A DNA stretch of 64,000 nucleotides, taken from a bacterium (GTDB lineage: Bacteria; UBP6; UBA1177; JAKLFG01). The notes under the pieces are model-generated. The model saw only the letters and a list, made by a program, of their open reading frames with translations. It did not search any database and had not been told where the DNA came from. The DNA lies in contig JAKLIW010000009.1 in assembly GCA_022709425.1 (NCBI GenBank), positions 53,746 to 117,745 on the forward strand. Reading direction: 5' to 3'. Shown here piece by piece: positions 26,301 through 33,689 of this stretch. The first letter of the stretch is position 1. Each line of letters begins with the position of its first letter. Made by a program: the position numbers and the translations under genes.

Positions 26301-29300
26301 TCCACCGAATAAGACAACCTTGCTACGAACGCTGTCATAGGCAAGAGCGTGGTTGCTTCGAGCAATAGGCCTAGTGCCAGATGGTGAACGGTCGGTCCAT
26401 GTGCCGGTGGTGCCGTCCCATTCCCATGTGTCGATTGTGTCAACGAGCAACAAGTCCAATTTGCCGGAGAGGACCACTTTGCCGCGGGAGCTGTCATAGG
26501 CAAGAACATGTCCGGCTCGTGCGGTAGGCCAACTGGATGGGATCGGTGATGGCGTGCGGTCGGTCCATGCGCCGGTGGCACCATTCCATTCCCAAGTGTC
26601 TTGTTTAAACATGCCATCATATCCGCCGAACAGCACTATTTTTCTGCGATTGGTGTCGAATGCAAGCGAAGAATCGGCCCGCGCGGTAGGCCAACTGGAG
26701 GGGATTGGCGCTGGCGTACGGTTGGTCCAGGTGCCGGTGGAACCGTCGTATTCCCATGTATCTTGTTTGCGGGAGTTGTATTCGTCATCACTTCCTCCAA
26801 ACAGCATAATTTTGCCTCGGTCGCTATCGTAGGCAAGGGAATGATACATTCTTGCGCTAGGTTTGGTGTCGTCTGTTGTGCGGTCAATCCAGGTGCCGGT
26901 GGCGCCGTCCCATTCCCATGTGTCTTGTCTATAGCCGTTGCTGTATCCTCCAAACAATACTACTTTGCCTCGCGCGCTGTCATAGGTAAGAGCGTGTCCG
27001 TATCTTGCGGTAGGCCAACTGGACGGAATTGGCACTGGCGTGCGGTCAGTCCATGTACCGGTGATACCATCCCATTCCCATGTTTCATTGTTAACAGGCG
27101 ACCCTCCAAACAGCACAACCTTACCTCGGGCACTGTCATAGGCAAGGGCATGACGATACCGGGCGGAGGGTTTGGTGCCGAGCAAAAAAAACTGTTGCCA
27201 ACTTGTCTCTGCCATGCGTATCATAGCGTCCGAATCTTTATGCGATAATTTATCCATTCCCTCCAGGGAAGGTTCTGTGCTGTTTAGCATAAGTTGATTT
27301 AATGCTTGCCCAAAAAAAGGTGAAGAGGTAAAGACATGGGCGTTTTTCCACAAACTCCCCGGCACTTTTCCGCCCATCGTGGCGTGCCACTGTATCTCGG
27401 TGACGAGGGCGCCGTTGCCGGTCGCTTTCACGCCGGACTTTTTCACCGGGTTCAGGTAAATGTTCGGCAGGTCGCCGCCGGTAAGTGTCGGGATGTCGAA
27501 CGCGCCGCCGGTGACACTGGTCTGCCCGATGATGGAACCTTGTTCGTTGTAGGCGATGATTGTGGCGATGTCACTGCTCCCCACCGCGCCGGCTTCGCCC
27601 GCCACGCTGAATTTCGGCTTGCCCGCCGTATCGTCGGTGCCCCACGGCTTGCGGGTGTAGAGCACCTTCTTCATGTCCACGACCGCCGTGTCGGGCGCCG
27701 TCTTGTCAAGGAACATCTTCCAGTCTATCGGTCGGGTCTCCTCATTGCCGAGCACATCGCGCCACGTCACGGCAAAGGTGTGTTGCCCGGCGGCGATGGA
27801 GTCGTCCAGTGTCTTTTCAAACTGCGCGAAGTTGTCCTGCACTCCGGTCGGATCGCCGAAGTCGAAACCGGTGATGAGGAGGGTGGCGGGGTCGAGTTCC
27901 TCGTCGGCGTAGAGGTTCAGTTGTGCGGTGACCGCTTCGTCGGTGAGCGGGTCGGTCAAGCTGAAAAGAAGTGTCTTATTGAGGTTGTCGCGGGCCGCGG
28001 CAAAGTCGGGGAGGCGCTGAAGAAGGGCGCTCGCGAGCACCGGACCGGTAAAGTCGTACTGTGCGCGGCACCCGGCAAGATTCACCGTTGCGCTGTAGGG
28101 GTTACCTGCCGCGTCAACGGCATCGATGCCGACCAATTTGAATCCTTCACTGTCGGCGTCGGTTACCGTATGGGCGAAACAACCGGCGGCAGGCGTTTCG
28201 CACGACTCGCTCATCTTTATCGAGCCGAGGGAGACCAGCGGCGTTATCCCCGCCTCCACCGTCATGTCGAGCGTCACTTCGACCACATCGTCGTGGGTCG
28301 CCGCGGCGACACCGCTTTTCGCGATGCCACGTCGGGTCTGCACGGTGCAGCCGTTCACCGTTATCGTTGGTATGGTGTAATCTATCTCGAAACTGTCGAA
28401 GATATAGGCGGCGCATTCGTTCCCCGCCTCATCGGAGCAGGCCACCGCCGGCTGATAGGGAGTATTCTGCGTCTCGGTGCCGGCGACGGTGTAGGCGCAG
28501 GAGTACAACTGCTCATCGCTGGTGGCGCAGTCGCTCTGGGTGAAGGCGAGCGGTGAAACGGCGAAGGTGTAGTCGGTCACCGGTTCGCTGAAGGTAAAAC
28601 TGACGACCACCTCGGCGCCGTTCTTGGCCGCCGTCGGGCTGATGGAACTGTTGAGTATCTGCGGGGGGGTCACATCGAAGTAGGGCATGGTCTCCAGTTT
28701 GTTGTCCTCGGCGTTGTTGTTGCCGGCATCGTCGGTCAGCAGGACCGTCACCGGCTTGGCGCCGTCGGTCTCGCCTTCTTCGGGGGTTGTGATGACATAG
28801 CAGTATTCGTAGCCGGTCGTCCCTTCGCAGAGCGCCATGTCCTTTCCCGCTATCTGGACCGTCGGCGGTACGGTGATGGGCTCGCTGACGCCGAAGGATA
28901 TCTTCACGGTGTCGCCCACTTTCCCTTTCGTCTTCTCGGTCGCGCAGTCGTCGCCGTCGCAGATGATGACGGCGGGCTCCTCGATGGCGGGCGGTGTCTT
29001 GTCTATGGTGAGCGTGTCGGTGAGCGCTGTTTCCGCTTCGTTCCCCGCTTCGTCGGTCGCGGTCACGGTGAACGAGTGTTCGCCTTCGGCATCGGCGGGG
29101 ACCACTTTATGCTCATAAATGAAAAGCTGTGCGTCGGTAAGGTCGCCGGTGCGCTCGAAGGCGATCGTGCCGGCATCGAGCACAACGCTACCGACCGGTT
29201 CATGGAAGCTGAACGAAACGCTCACCGTGTCGGTGCCGTTGGCGTTTTCGGGGTTGATGAGCGGATTGACCATGACGGGCGGCTTGTTGTCGATGAATAT

Positions 29301-30095
29301 CTTGCGTGACGCCGGTTTGGTCTCGTAGCCTTGCGCGTCGGTCGCTTTCAGGAACACGGTCTGTTGGGCGCGGTCGTTGAGTATCTCGGGCGGATCGAGT
29401 TCCCAGTCGGTATGCCGATGATACCCTGCGGGACAGGGGGTGAGACCGGTCGCTTCGGGGATCGTTTCGGTCACGGCGTCGGCGAAGTCGGGATCGGCGG
29501 CGATCAGGACCTTCGTCGCGTTGAACGTATGGTAGCAGAGCGTCACGGTGCTGTGGCGCGTGGTGGGGTCGGTATCGGTCAGTTCCTTCCCGTCGGGGTC
29601 GAACACCATGATCTTCGGCGCGGTCGCTTCGCCCGTTTCGGGATCGACACCGGGCGCCGGCTCCATGACGCAGGCATTGTTCACGTCGGTCACTTTCCCC
29701 CGCGTCAGCTTGAATTCCTGCGAGGCGCAGTAGTAGGCGACATTGTCGGGGCGCGCTTCGGGCGCGTCGTCGGGCCCGATGATGTCCGAATCGCCCCCGG
29801 CCGCCTCGGCGCGCCGCATCGTTATCTTCATGACCATCGCCGTGGCGTAGGGAAGATCGTCGAACCGCAGCGTGGCGTCCTCAGCGCCCATCCAGACCGG
29901 CTGGGTGGTCTTCTTCTCCTTCCCGTAGGTCAGTTCTCCCCACGCGAACAGCACCGTCATGTCGGGCGGCGTGATGTCGTTCCCTTCCGCGTCGGTCCAC
30001 GTGTAGTGGAGCCGGATGCCCCCCTGCTCGTTCAGTTCGCAGGAAACAAAGAGCAGAAGCAATGCGCTCAACAGGCAGATCGCGCTTTTTTCCAT
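23319..30095 (-). CDS. Giant multidomain kelch/lectin lipoprotein (2258 aa)
   Basis: First gene of the cluster; GAGGAG precedes the ATG. Signal peptide ends LLFVSC (lipobox). Modules in order: the shared N-terminal domain; Ig/Big-like domains (about 200-900); twelve kelch blades (about 985-1600; one blade has LSGK instead of LFGG); the shared VTVRYSLD module; a C-type lectin-like domain (about 1745-1872, WHDARQTCRMMGGDLVVIN, WIGATDEATEGDWRWVDGT); three Cys-rich DUF4215/Myxococcus-type repeats (CGDGTIQEYEECDD, CGDGFVLDSVETCDD, CGNEYVDAGEACDDGNDNEE); and a jelly-roll-like end to 2258. The lectin fold lacks a full EPN calcium motif (QPD occurs), so sugar binding is uncertain. Probable surface adhesin or scaffold of the operon. 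Confidence 0.9.
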   Translation of the reverse strand: MEKSAICLLSALLLLFVSCELNEQGGIRLHYTWTDAEGNDITPPDMTVLFAWGELTYGKEKKTTQPVWMGAEDATLRFDDLPYATAMVMKITMRRAEAAGGDSDIIGPDDAPEARPDNVAYYCASQEFKLTRGKVTDVNNACVMEPAPGVDPETGEATAPKIMVFDPDGKELTDTDPTTRHSTVTLCYHTFNATKVLIAADPDFADAVTETIPEATGLTPCPAGYHRHTDWELDPPEILNDRAQQTVFLKATDAQGYETKPASRKIFIDNKPPVMVNPLINPENANGTDTVSVSFSFHEPVGSVVLDAGTIAFERTGDLTDAQLFIYEHKVVPADAEGEHSFTVTATDEAGNEAETALTDTLTIDKTPPAIEEPAVIICDGDDCATEKTKGKVGDTVKISFGVSEPITVPPTVQIAGKDMALCEGTTGYEYCYVITTPEEGETDGAKPVTVLLTDDAGNNNAEDNKLETMPYFDVTPPQILNSSISPTAAKNGAEVVVSFTFSEPVTDYTFAVSPLAFTQSDCATSDEQLYSCAYTVAGTETQNTPYQPAVACSDEAGNECAAYIFDSFEIDYTIPTITVNGCTVQTRRGIAKSGVAAATHDDVVEVTLDMTVEAGITPLVSLGSIKMSESCETPAAGCFAHTVTDADSEGFKLVGIDAVDAAGNPYSATVNLAGCRAQYDFTGPVLASALLQRLPDFAAARDNLNKTLLFSLTDPLTDEAVTAQLNLYADEELDPATLLITGFDFGDPTGVQDNFAQFEKTLDDSIAAGQHTFAVTWRDVLGNEETRPIDWKMFLDKTAPDTAVVDMKKVLYTRKPWGTDDTAGKPKFSVAGEAGAVGSSDIATIIAYNEQGSIIGQTSVTGGAFDIPTLTGGDLPNIYLNPVKKSGVKATGNGALVTEIQWHATMGGKVPGSLWKNAHVFTSSPFFGQALNQLMLNSTEPSLEGMDKLSHKDSDAMIRMAETSWQQFFLLGTKPSARYRHALAYDSARGKVVLFGGSPVNNETWEWDGITGTWTDRTPVPIPSSWPTARYGHALTYDSARGKVVLFGGYSNGYRQDTWEWDGATGTWIDRTTDDTKPSARMYHSLAYDSDRGKIMLFGGSDDEYNSRKQDTWEYDGSTGTWTNRTPAPIPSSWPTARADSSLAFDTNRRKIVLFGGYDGMFKQDTWEWNGATGAWTDRTPSPIPSSWPTARAGHVLAYDSSRGKVVLSGKLDLLLVDTIDTWEWDGTTGTWTDRSPSGTRPIARSNHALAYDSVRSKVVLFGGTDDTQSLHQQDTWEWDGTAGTWTDRTPSDIKPVARTHHALAYDRVRGKVVLFGGYSNGYRQDTWEWDGTAGTWTNRTPSPIPSSWPAARARHALAYDSARSKVVLFGGDSSDGHRQDIWEWDGATGTWANRTPAPIPSSWPTARAPHTLAYDIARNKIVLFGGYDNTFKQDTWEWDGATGTWANRAPSPVPPLWPSVRAYHALAYDNARSKVVLFGGTDYDNKLDTWEWNGSLGTWTNRTPSPIPSNWPAARNGHDLAYDSVRNKVSLFGGWDDTYYRQDSWEWDSTSGTWVDRTPAISKPTSRSDHALTYDSVRGRVVLFGGESSGANKQDTWEYDGGGQQRPAQLMKTVFPATGVTPETVTLQSITSSFNVGGTGYTGTNCGAVNGAKMMVWNTAYRSGAWMEVASNSASSSAVDTLEFTTSDPDLMKHLFFGDEKSINVAVAPISPNGCGTDMGSIATDYAEVTVRYSLDPAAEQPDPRIEDHYAISADQLGWHDARQTCRMMGGDLVVINSELEQHYLEKMLDPTKTYWIGATDEATEGDWRWVDGTLFWKGNASGTAYGYTNWEKKQPDNYGAGQDHAVIWANQNYQWDDAYPTTTTYYICEFTDEFFTCGDGTIQEYEECDDTNTDTTDACVFCKNSVCGDGFVLDSVETCDDQNTDEADGCYSNCKAGVLPKGNHDWNNLTGITGWTCDEDDWAGAVSVVINFYDADDELRAASGTLIADEVSEAAVHTECGGVAANHRFSYDATSLVAYMETEGYPKPYRTRVYARDDDFPGEWVLIPTVSNIIKYCGNEYVDAGEACDDGNDNEEDGCLSDCTATLNWVCTGNPSVCGYCAPTTYLATWESDDDGWTYQANWGRQTTAGQGGTVGWMRFDDDPHLTNYTAKTLVSSSSVNIAGCAAPTIRFYTYLEDYDYGGTEYLRLDCSPDGGSSWTQNIWTENNFFSHGWTLRTVTIPTACRTNNSLFRFRATGYDSWNISYWGIDTIYVN
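25290..27180 (-). repeat. Tandem kelch-coding DNA repeats (12 units)
   Basis: Twelve units of about 145-165 bp in the 2258-residue gene. Two separated units, around 26115-26165 and 26925-26985, are nearly identical at DNA level and code the same GYSNGYRQDTWEWDG, showing recent duplication or conversion inside the array. Confidence 0.75.
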
Positions 30096-30202
30096 GCTTT
30101 TTTCTCCTCACATATTAGAAAAAAAACAATAGTTGCATTTAAAACACTAGAAGATCGATCGATCACCTTTTGCCCCAGAACGATCCGTTTCACGATCGGG
30201 TG

Positions 30203-30230
30203 ATTATATCGCGACGGGGAGAAGAGTCAA
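30203..30230 (-). promoter_or_regulatory. Strong promoter of the 24-kb surface operon
   Basis: On the minus strand TTGACT (30230-30225), 16-base spacer, consensus TATAAT (30208-30203). It lies four bases beyond the rlmD stop and about 110 bases upstream of the first lipoprotein ATG. The leader contains GATCGATCGATC (about 30152-30163) and an AT-rich tract before the ribosome site. This is the best -10 box I found in the window. Confidence 0.7.
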
Positions 30231-30233
30231 AAT

Positions 30234-31616
30234 TTATGAACGTCGTTTCGGGGCCGGTTCGAGGAGCGCCACCGCTTCGATATGACCGGTGTGCGGAAAC
30301 AGGTCGACCGGCTGCACTTCGGCGACCCGGTAGCCGTGCAGTTCAAGGATGCCGAGGTCGCGGCCGAGCGTCTGGGGATCGCAGGAAACATAGACGATCC
30401 GTTTGGGACGCGCTCCGGCGAGCATCAGCAGGAGCGGTTTGTCGCATCCGGCGCGCGGCGGGTCGAGGATGATCACGTCGGGCGATATCTTCTTTTTATC
30501 GATGAGGCGCGTCACCTCTTTGACCACGTCGCCGGCGATGAACTGGACATTCTCGACGTTGTTGCGTTTCGCGTTGCGTTCGGCGTCGGCGGTCGCTTCG
30601 GCGGAAAGTTCGATCCCCCAGGCCATCTTCGCCCGCTTCGCCGCCGGTATCGTGAGCGTCCCGGCGCCTGAATAGAGGTCGAATACGGTGTCGCCGGGGC
30701 CGATGGCGGCCAGATCCAGCGCGGTGCGGTAGAGCACCTCCGCCTGTGAGTGGTTCACCTGATAGAAGGAGTTGGGCGACAGTTCGAACGTGTGGTCGAG
30801 CAGTTTGTCGGTGAGCAGCGCGGTCCCCCAGACCACGCGGTTCTCGCGCGAAAGGATGACGCGGCTTTTTTTCGTGTTCTGGTTGATGACGACGCCGGTC
30901 AGCGCCGGTACCGCCGCGCGCGCCGATTCGACGAATTCCTCCATCGCCGGCATGCCGCCGCCGTTGAGAACCAGGATCAGGATGACCTCCCCGGTGGCGA
31001 ATCCCTTGCGGGTCATCAGCGTCCGGACGAGCCCTTCCCCCTCCCGTTCGTCGTAGGGGGAGATGCGGTGTTTCTTCATGTGGGCAAGAAGCGCGGCCTT
31101 GAGCAGATCGGCCTCGGGATGCTGGATGGGACAGCCGCGGTTGGTGACGATGCGGTAACTGACCGGCGCGTAGAATCCGATGACGGGGAATTTCCCGTCG
31201 CGGCCGACCGGGTACTGGACCTTATTACGGTAGCCCCACGGATCGGTCATGCCGAGCGTCGGGCGGACGAGGACCGACCGGTCCTCCAGCGTTTTCTGGA
31301 GCGCCGACTTCACCACGCGCCGTTTGAGCGCCAGTTGTTCGGGATAGGCGAGCATCTGCAGCGAACAGCCGCCGCAGCGGCCGAAGACCGGACATCTCGG
31401 TTCTACACGGTGGGGCGACGCCTCGACGATCTTCTTTATCTCCGCTTCGGGGTAGGTGTCCTGCGGGTTCTTTATGTGGAGCGCGGCCCGCTCGCCGGCG
31501 ATCAGGCCGGTGACCAGTATCTTCTTGCCGAAGGTATGAACGACGCCGGCCCCCGACGGGTCCTGTGCGTCGACGCGGAGCGTGACGGTGCGCTCGATCG
31601 ACGAGGTGTTACGCAT
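30234..31616 (-). CDS. rlmD: 23S rRNA (uracil-5-)-methyltransferase, RumA/RlmD family
   Basis: 460 residues from the ATG at 31616, which follows AGGAGGA; the open frame extends upstream across the divergent coaX gene but that part is not coding. An N-terminal TRAM-like domain is followed by iron-sulfur ligands Cys75, Cys81, Cys84 and Cys162 (RCPVFGRCGGCS, GCPIQHPEA), a Rossmann SAM site (VFDLYSGAGTLT), the IILDPPRAGC motif and the nucleophile in VYVSCDPQTLGRDL. It transfers a methyl group from SAM to C5 of a uridine in 23S rRNA (or tRNA; the paralogues RlmC/TrmA cannot be excluded by eye). Divergent from coaX. Confidence 0.9.
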   Translation of the reverse strand: MRNTSSIERTVTLRVDAQDPSGAGVVHTFGKKILVTGLIAGERAALHIKNPQDTYPEAEIKKIVEASPHRVEPRCPVFGRCGGCSLQMLAYPEQLALKRRVVKSALQKTLEDRSVLVRPTLGMTDPWGYRNKVQYPVGRDGKFPVIGFYAPVSYRIVTNRGCPIQHPEADLLKAALLAHMKKHRISPYDEREGEGLVRTLMTRKGFATGEVILILVLNGGGMPAMEEFVESARAAVPALTGVVINQNTKKSRVILSRENRVVWGTALLTDKLLDHTFELSPNSFYQVNHSQAEVLYRTALDLAAIGPGDTVFDLYSGAGTLTIPAAKRAKMAWGIELSAEATADAERNAKRNNVENVQFIAGDVVKEVTRLIDKKKISPDVIILDPPRAGCDKPLLLMLAGARPKRIVYVSCDPQTLGRDLGILELHGYRVAEVQPVDLFPHTGHIEAVALLEPAPKRRS

Positions 31617-31640
31617 GGGTTCCTCCTGCGATAGGTGCCT

Positions 31641-31669
31641 GTTATCGCCCGGAACGGCCGCCATGTCAA
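31641..31669 (-). promoter_or_regulatory. Promoter of rlmD
   Basis: Minus strand TTGACA (31669-31664), 17-base spacer, GATAAC (31646-31641), about 25 bases upstream of the ATG. Confidence 0.5.
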
Positions 31670-31686
31670 GGATACGCCTGAGATTC

Positions 31687-31714
31687 TTGCCTTTTACCCT
31701 GCTCACGGTATAGT
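31687..31714 (+). promoter_or_regulatory. Promoter of coaX operon
   Basis: TTGCCT (31687-31692), 16-base spacer, TATAGT (31709-31714), 31 bases upstream of the coaX ATG. Its -35 lies 17 bases from that of rlmD, so the two may be co-regulated or compete. Confidence 0.55.
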
Positions 31715-31745
31715 GGGGCGTAACCGCGCAGTGAAGGGGGTCCCT

Positions 31746-32507
31746 ATGTTCTTCTGTGTCGATATCGGCAACACCAATACCGTCGTCGGCATCGCCGAAA
31801 AGGGTCTCATAACGGCCCGCTGGCGTATCGCCACCGATCGCGATGCTACCTTCGATGATCTCGCGGCGAAGTTCCATCCGCTCATGACGCTTGCCAAAGT
31901 ACCGCGGGAAGCGGTCGTTAAGGTCATCGTCAGCTCGGTCGTCCCGGTGTGGGATCACAGTTGGGAGCGGTTCGCCCGTGAGTATTTCGGCAAAGAGGCG
32001 CTCTTCGTCGGCGCCGAAACACCGTGCGGCATCACCCTTGCGGTGGAGAACCCCCGCGAGGTGGGGGCCGATCGCATCGTCAACGCGGTGGCCGCCATCT
32101 CGCGCCATCCCGAAGGGGCCCTGGTGGTCGATTCGGGGACCGCGATAACCATAGATGTGGTCGCGCCCGATAGAAGCTACCGCGGCGGGGCCATCATGCC
32201 CGGGATGCTGGTGTCGCTCGAGGCGCTCGCGGCGCGGACCGCGAAACTGCCGCGCGTCCATCTCGACAGACCGTCGCATGCCCTCGGCCGCACCACCGCC
32301 GCCGGCATCCAGAGCGGGATATATTACGGGTTCGCCGGCATGATAGACCGGGTCATCGAAGAGATCCTGCCCGAACTCGACTTCAAACCGCGCATCGTCG
32401 CGACCGGCGGTCTGGCGGGAGGGCTTGCCGCGGTATCGCGTCACATCGAGGAGTACGACCGTGACCTGACGTTGCGCGGCCTCGACATCATCGCCTCACT
32501 GAATTAG
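31746..32507 (+). CDS. coaX: Type III pantothenate kinase
   Basis: 253 residues, normal for CoaX. The start MFFCVDIGNTNTVVG with ribosome site GGGGG was chosen over an upstream frame extension. Family motifs present: DIGNTN (6-11, phosphate/ATP loop), REVGADRIVNA (about 104-114, pantothenate site), VVDSGTAITID (about 125-135) and GGAIMPG. The enzyme phosphorylates pantothenate in the first step of CoA synthesis in the cytoplasm and, unlike type I/II, needs a monovalent cation. Heads a three-gene run with a hypothetical and xseA. The pantothenate-making gene panC is also in this window at 46159-47016. Confidence 0.95.
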   Translation: MFFCVDIGNTNTVVGIAEKGLITARWRIATDRDATFDDLAAKFHPLMTLAKVPREAVVKVIVSSVVPVWDHSWERFAREYFGKEALFVGAETPCGITLAVENPREVGADRIVNAVAAISRHPEGALVVDSGTAITIDVVAPDRSYRGGAIMPGMLVSLEALAARTAKLPRVHLDRPSHALGRTTAAGIQSGIYYGFAGMIDRVIEEILPELDFKPRIVATGGLAGGLAAVSRHIEEYDRDLTLRGLDIIASLN

Positions 32508-32518
32508 GGGGTCGTTCC

Positions 32519-33688
32519 ATGGTCGTCTGGCAGAGCGCCGAGAACTCATTCCAGAAAAAAGCGATACTCGATCATCTTCTCCCTACGACGCATGATGAAT
32601 ATGTCGATGCGCTCGTCGCCTTTGCCGAGGACGAGGACGAGAATATCCGGTCGGTCGCCTTCGACCGGCTGAAAACGGTCGAGATAGCCGATCTCAACAA
32701 ACGGGCCGATGCCGCCGCCACGCGCCGGACGATACGGGCGCTGGTCCGCTACTGCGTCACCAATCCGCATCCGGGACTTATCGCGCGGCTCCTTAATTCG
32801 AAACGACTGCCTTGGTCGTTCGTCAAACAGTATTGGATGACGCCGCAGGAGGACCTGTGGCGGACGCTGGTCGCCAACAAGAATTTCATATTGTTCTCCC
32901 ATCCCGATCGCGATCCGATAGCGGCCTTCATTCACGCCTTCAACCATGCCATCGCCGACAGTTACCGCGAACAGATAAAATGGGTGACCCCCAAGGAGCT
33001 CGCCGCCTTCATCCGTCCCGCCGAGGAAGACGAAGGGGAGAAGATGACCGTCACGGCGCTCGACGCGATGCAGGCGTTCGATATCGAGGGGGTGGAGGTC
33101 GGGGAGGAAGAGCTGGTCATGCCCGGCATGGAGATGGATGTCTCCGGAGCGCTCTTCGATACCGGGCAGGGAGTGGTCGCCGAGGAGAACGAGGTCGTCG
33201 ATCTTGATTCGGTCGAGCTCGATGTGCCCGACTTTTTGTTGATAGAGAATCCCTTTGAAGGCCTTTCGCGCGAAGAAATGGAGCGCGAGCGCAGAAAGAT
33301 CGCGGATATCATCAAGGACCTCACGATGGGACAGCGGCTCAAGCTCGCGACGGTCGGCAATCTGGAAGCGCGCAAGATACTCATCAAGGATCCGCGCCGA
33401 TTGGTCGCGATGGCGGTTCTCGGCAACGGCGGCATCACGCCGGGTGAGGTCGCGGCGCTTGCGATCAATCCGGCGACCTTTCAGGATGTCATCGAACATA
33501 TCGCGAATAACCGGAATCTCTCCAAGAGTTATATGGTAAAATTCGCGTTGGTCCAGAATCCGAAGACCCCCATCAAGATAGCGATGCGGCTACTGGAGAT
33601 CGTCCGGCGCGCCGATCTCAAGAAGGTGGCCGACAACAAGGGGATATCGCCCATTATCAAGAACATGGCGAAAAAACGGATGAGATAG
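32519..33688 (+). CDS. Conserved hypothetical, helical-repeat protein (389 aa)
   Basis: Begins 11 bases after coaX and ends one base before xseA, so it is cotranscribed with both. The N-terminal third resembles HEAT-like helices (YVDALVAFAEDEDENIRSVAFDRL). The middle is acidic and variable. The C-terminal third contains the pattern LTMGQRLKLATVGNLEARKILIKDPRRLVAMAV then NRNLSKSYMVKFALVQNPKTPIKIAMRLL, which I recognise from uncharacterised deltaproteobacterial proteins. No enzymatic motif and no signal peptide, so a cytoplasmic adaptor role is plausible but unproven. Confidence 0.8.
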   Translation: MVVWQSAENSFQKKAILDHLLPTTHDEYVDALVAFAEDEDENIRSVAFDRLKTVEIADLNKRADAAATRRTIRALVRYCVTNPHPGLIARLLNSKRLPWSFVKQYWMTPQEDLWRTLVANKNFILFSHPDRDPIAAFIHAFNHAIADSYREQIKWVTPKELAAFIRPAEEDEGEKMTVTALDAMQAFDIEGVEVGEEELVMPGMEMDVSGALFDTGQGVVAEENEVVDLDSVELDVPDFLLIENPFEGLSREEMERERRKIADIIKDLTMGQRLKLATVGNLEARKILIKDPRRLVAMAVLGNGGITPGEVAALAINPATFQDVIEHIANNRNLSKSYMVKFALVQNPKTPIKIAMRLLEIVRRADLKKVADNKGISPIIKNMAKKRMR

Positions 33689-33689
33689 G

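Noticed and set aside
31617..32444. Minus-strand extension of rlmD across coaX
   Set aside because: RNA methyltransferase homology begins at 31616 with a ribosome site; upstream residues are antisense to coaX.
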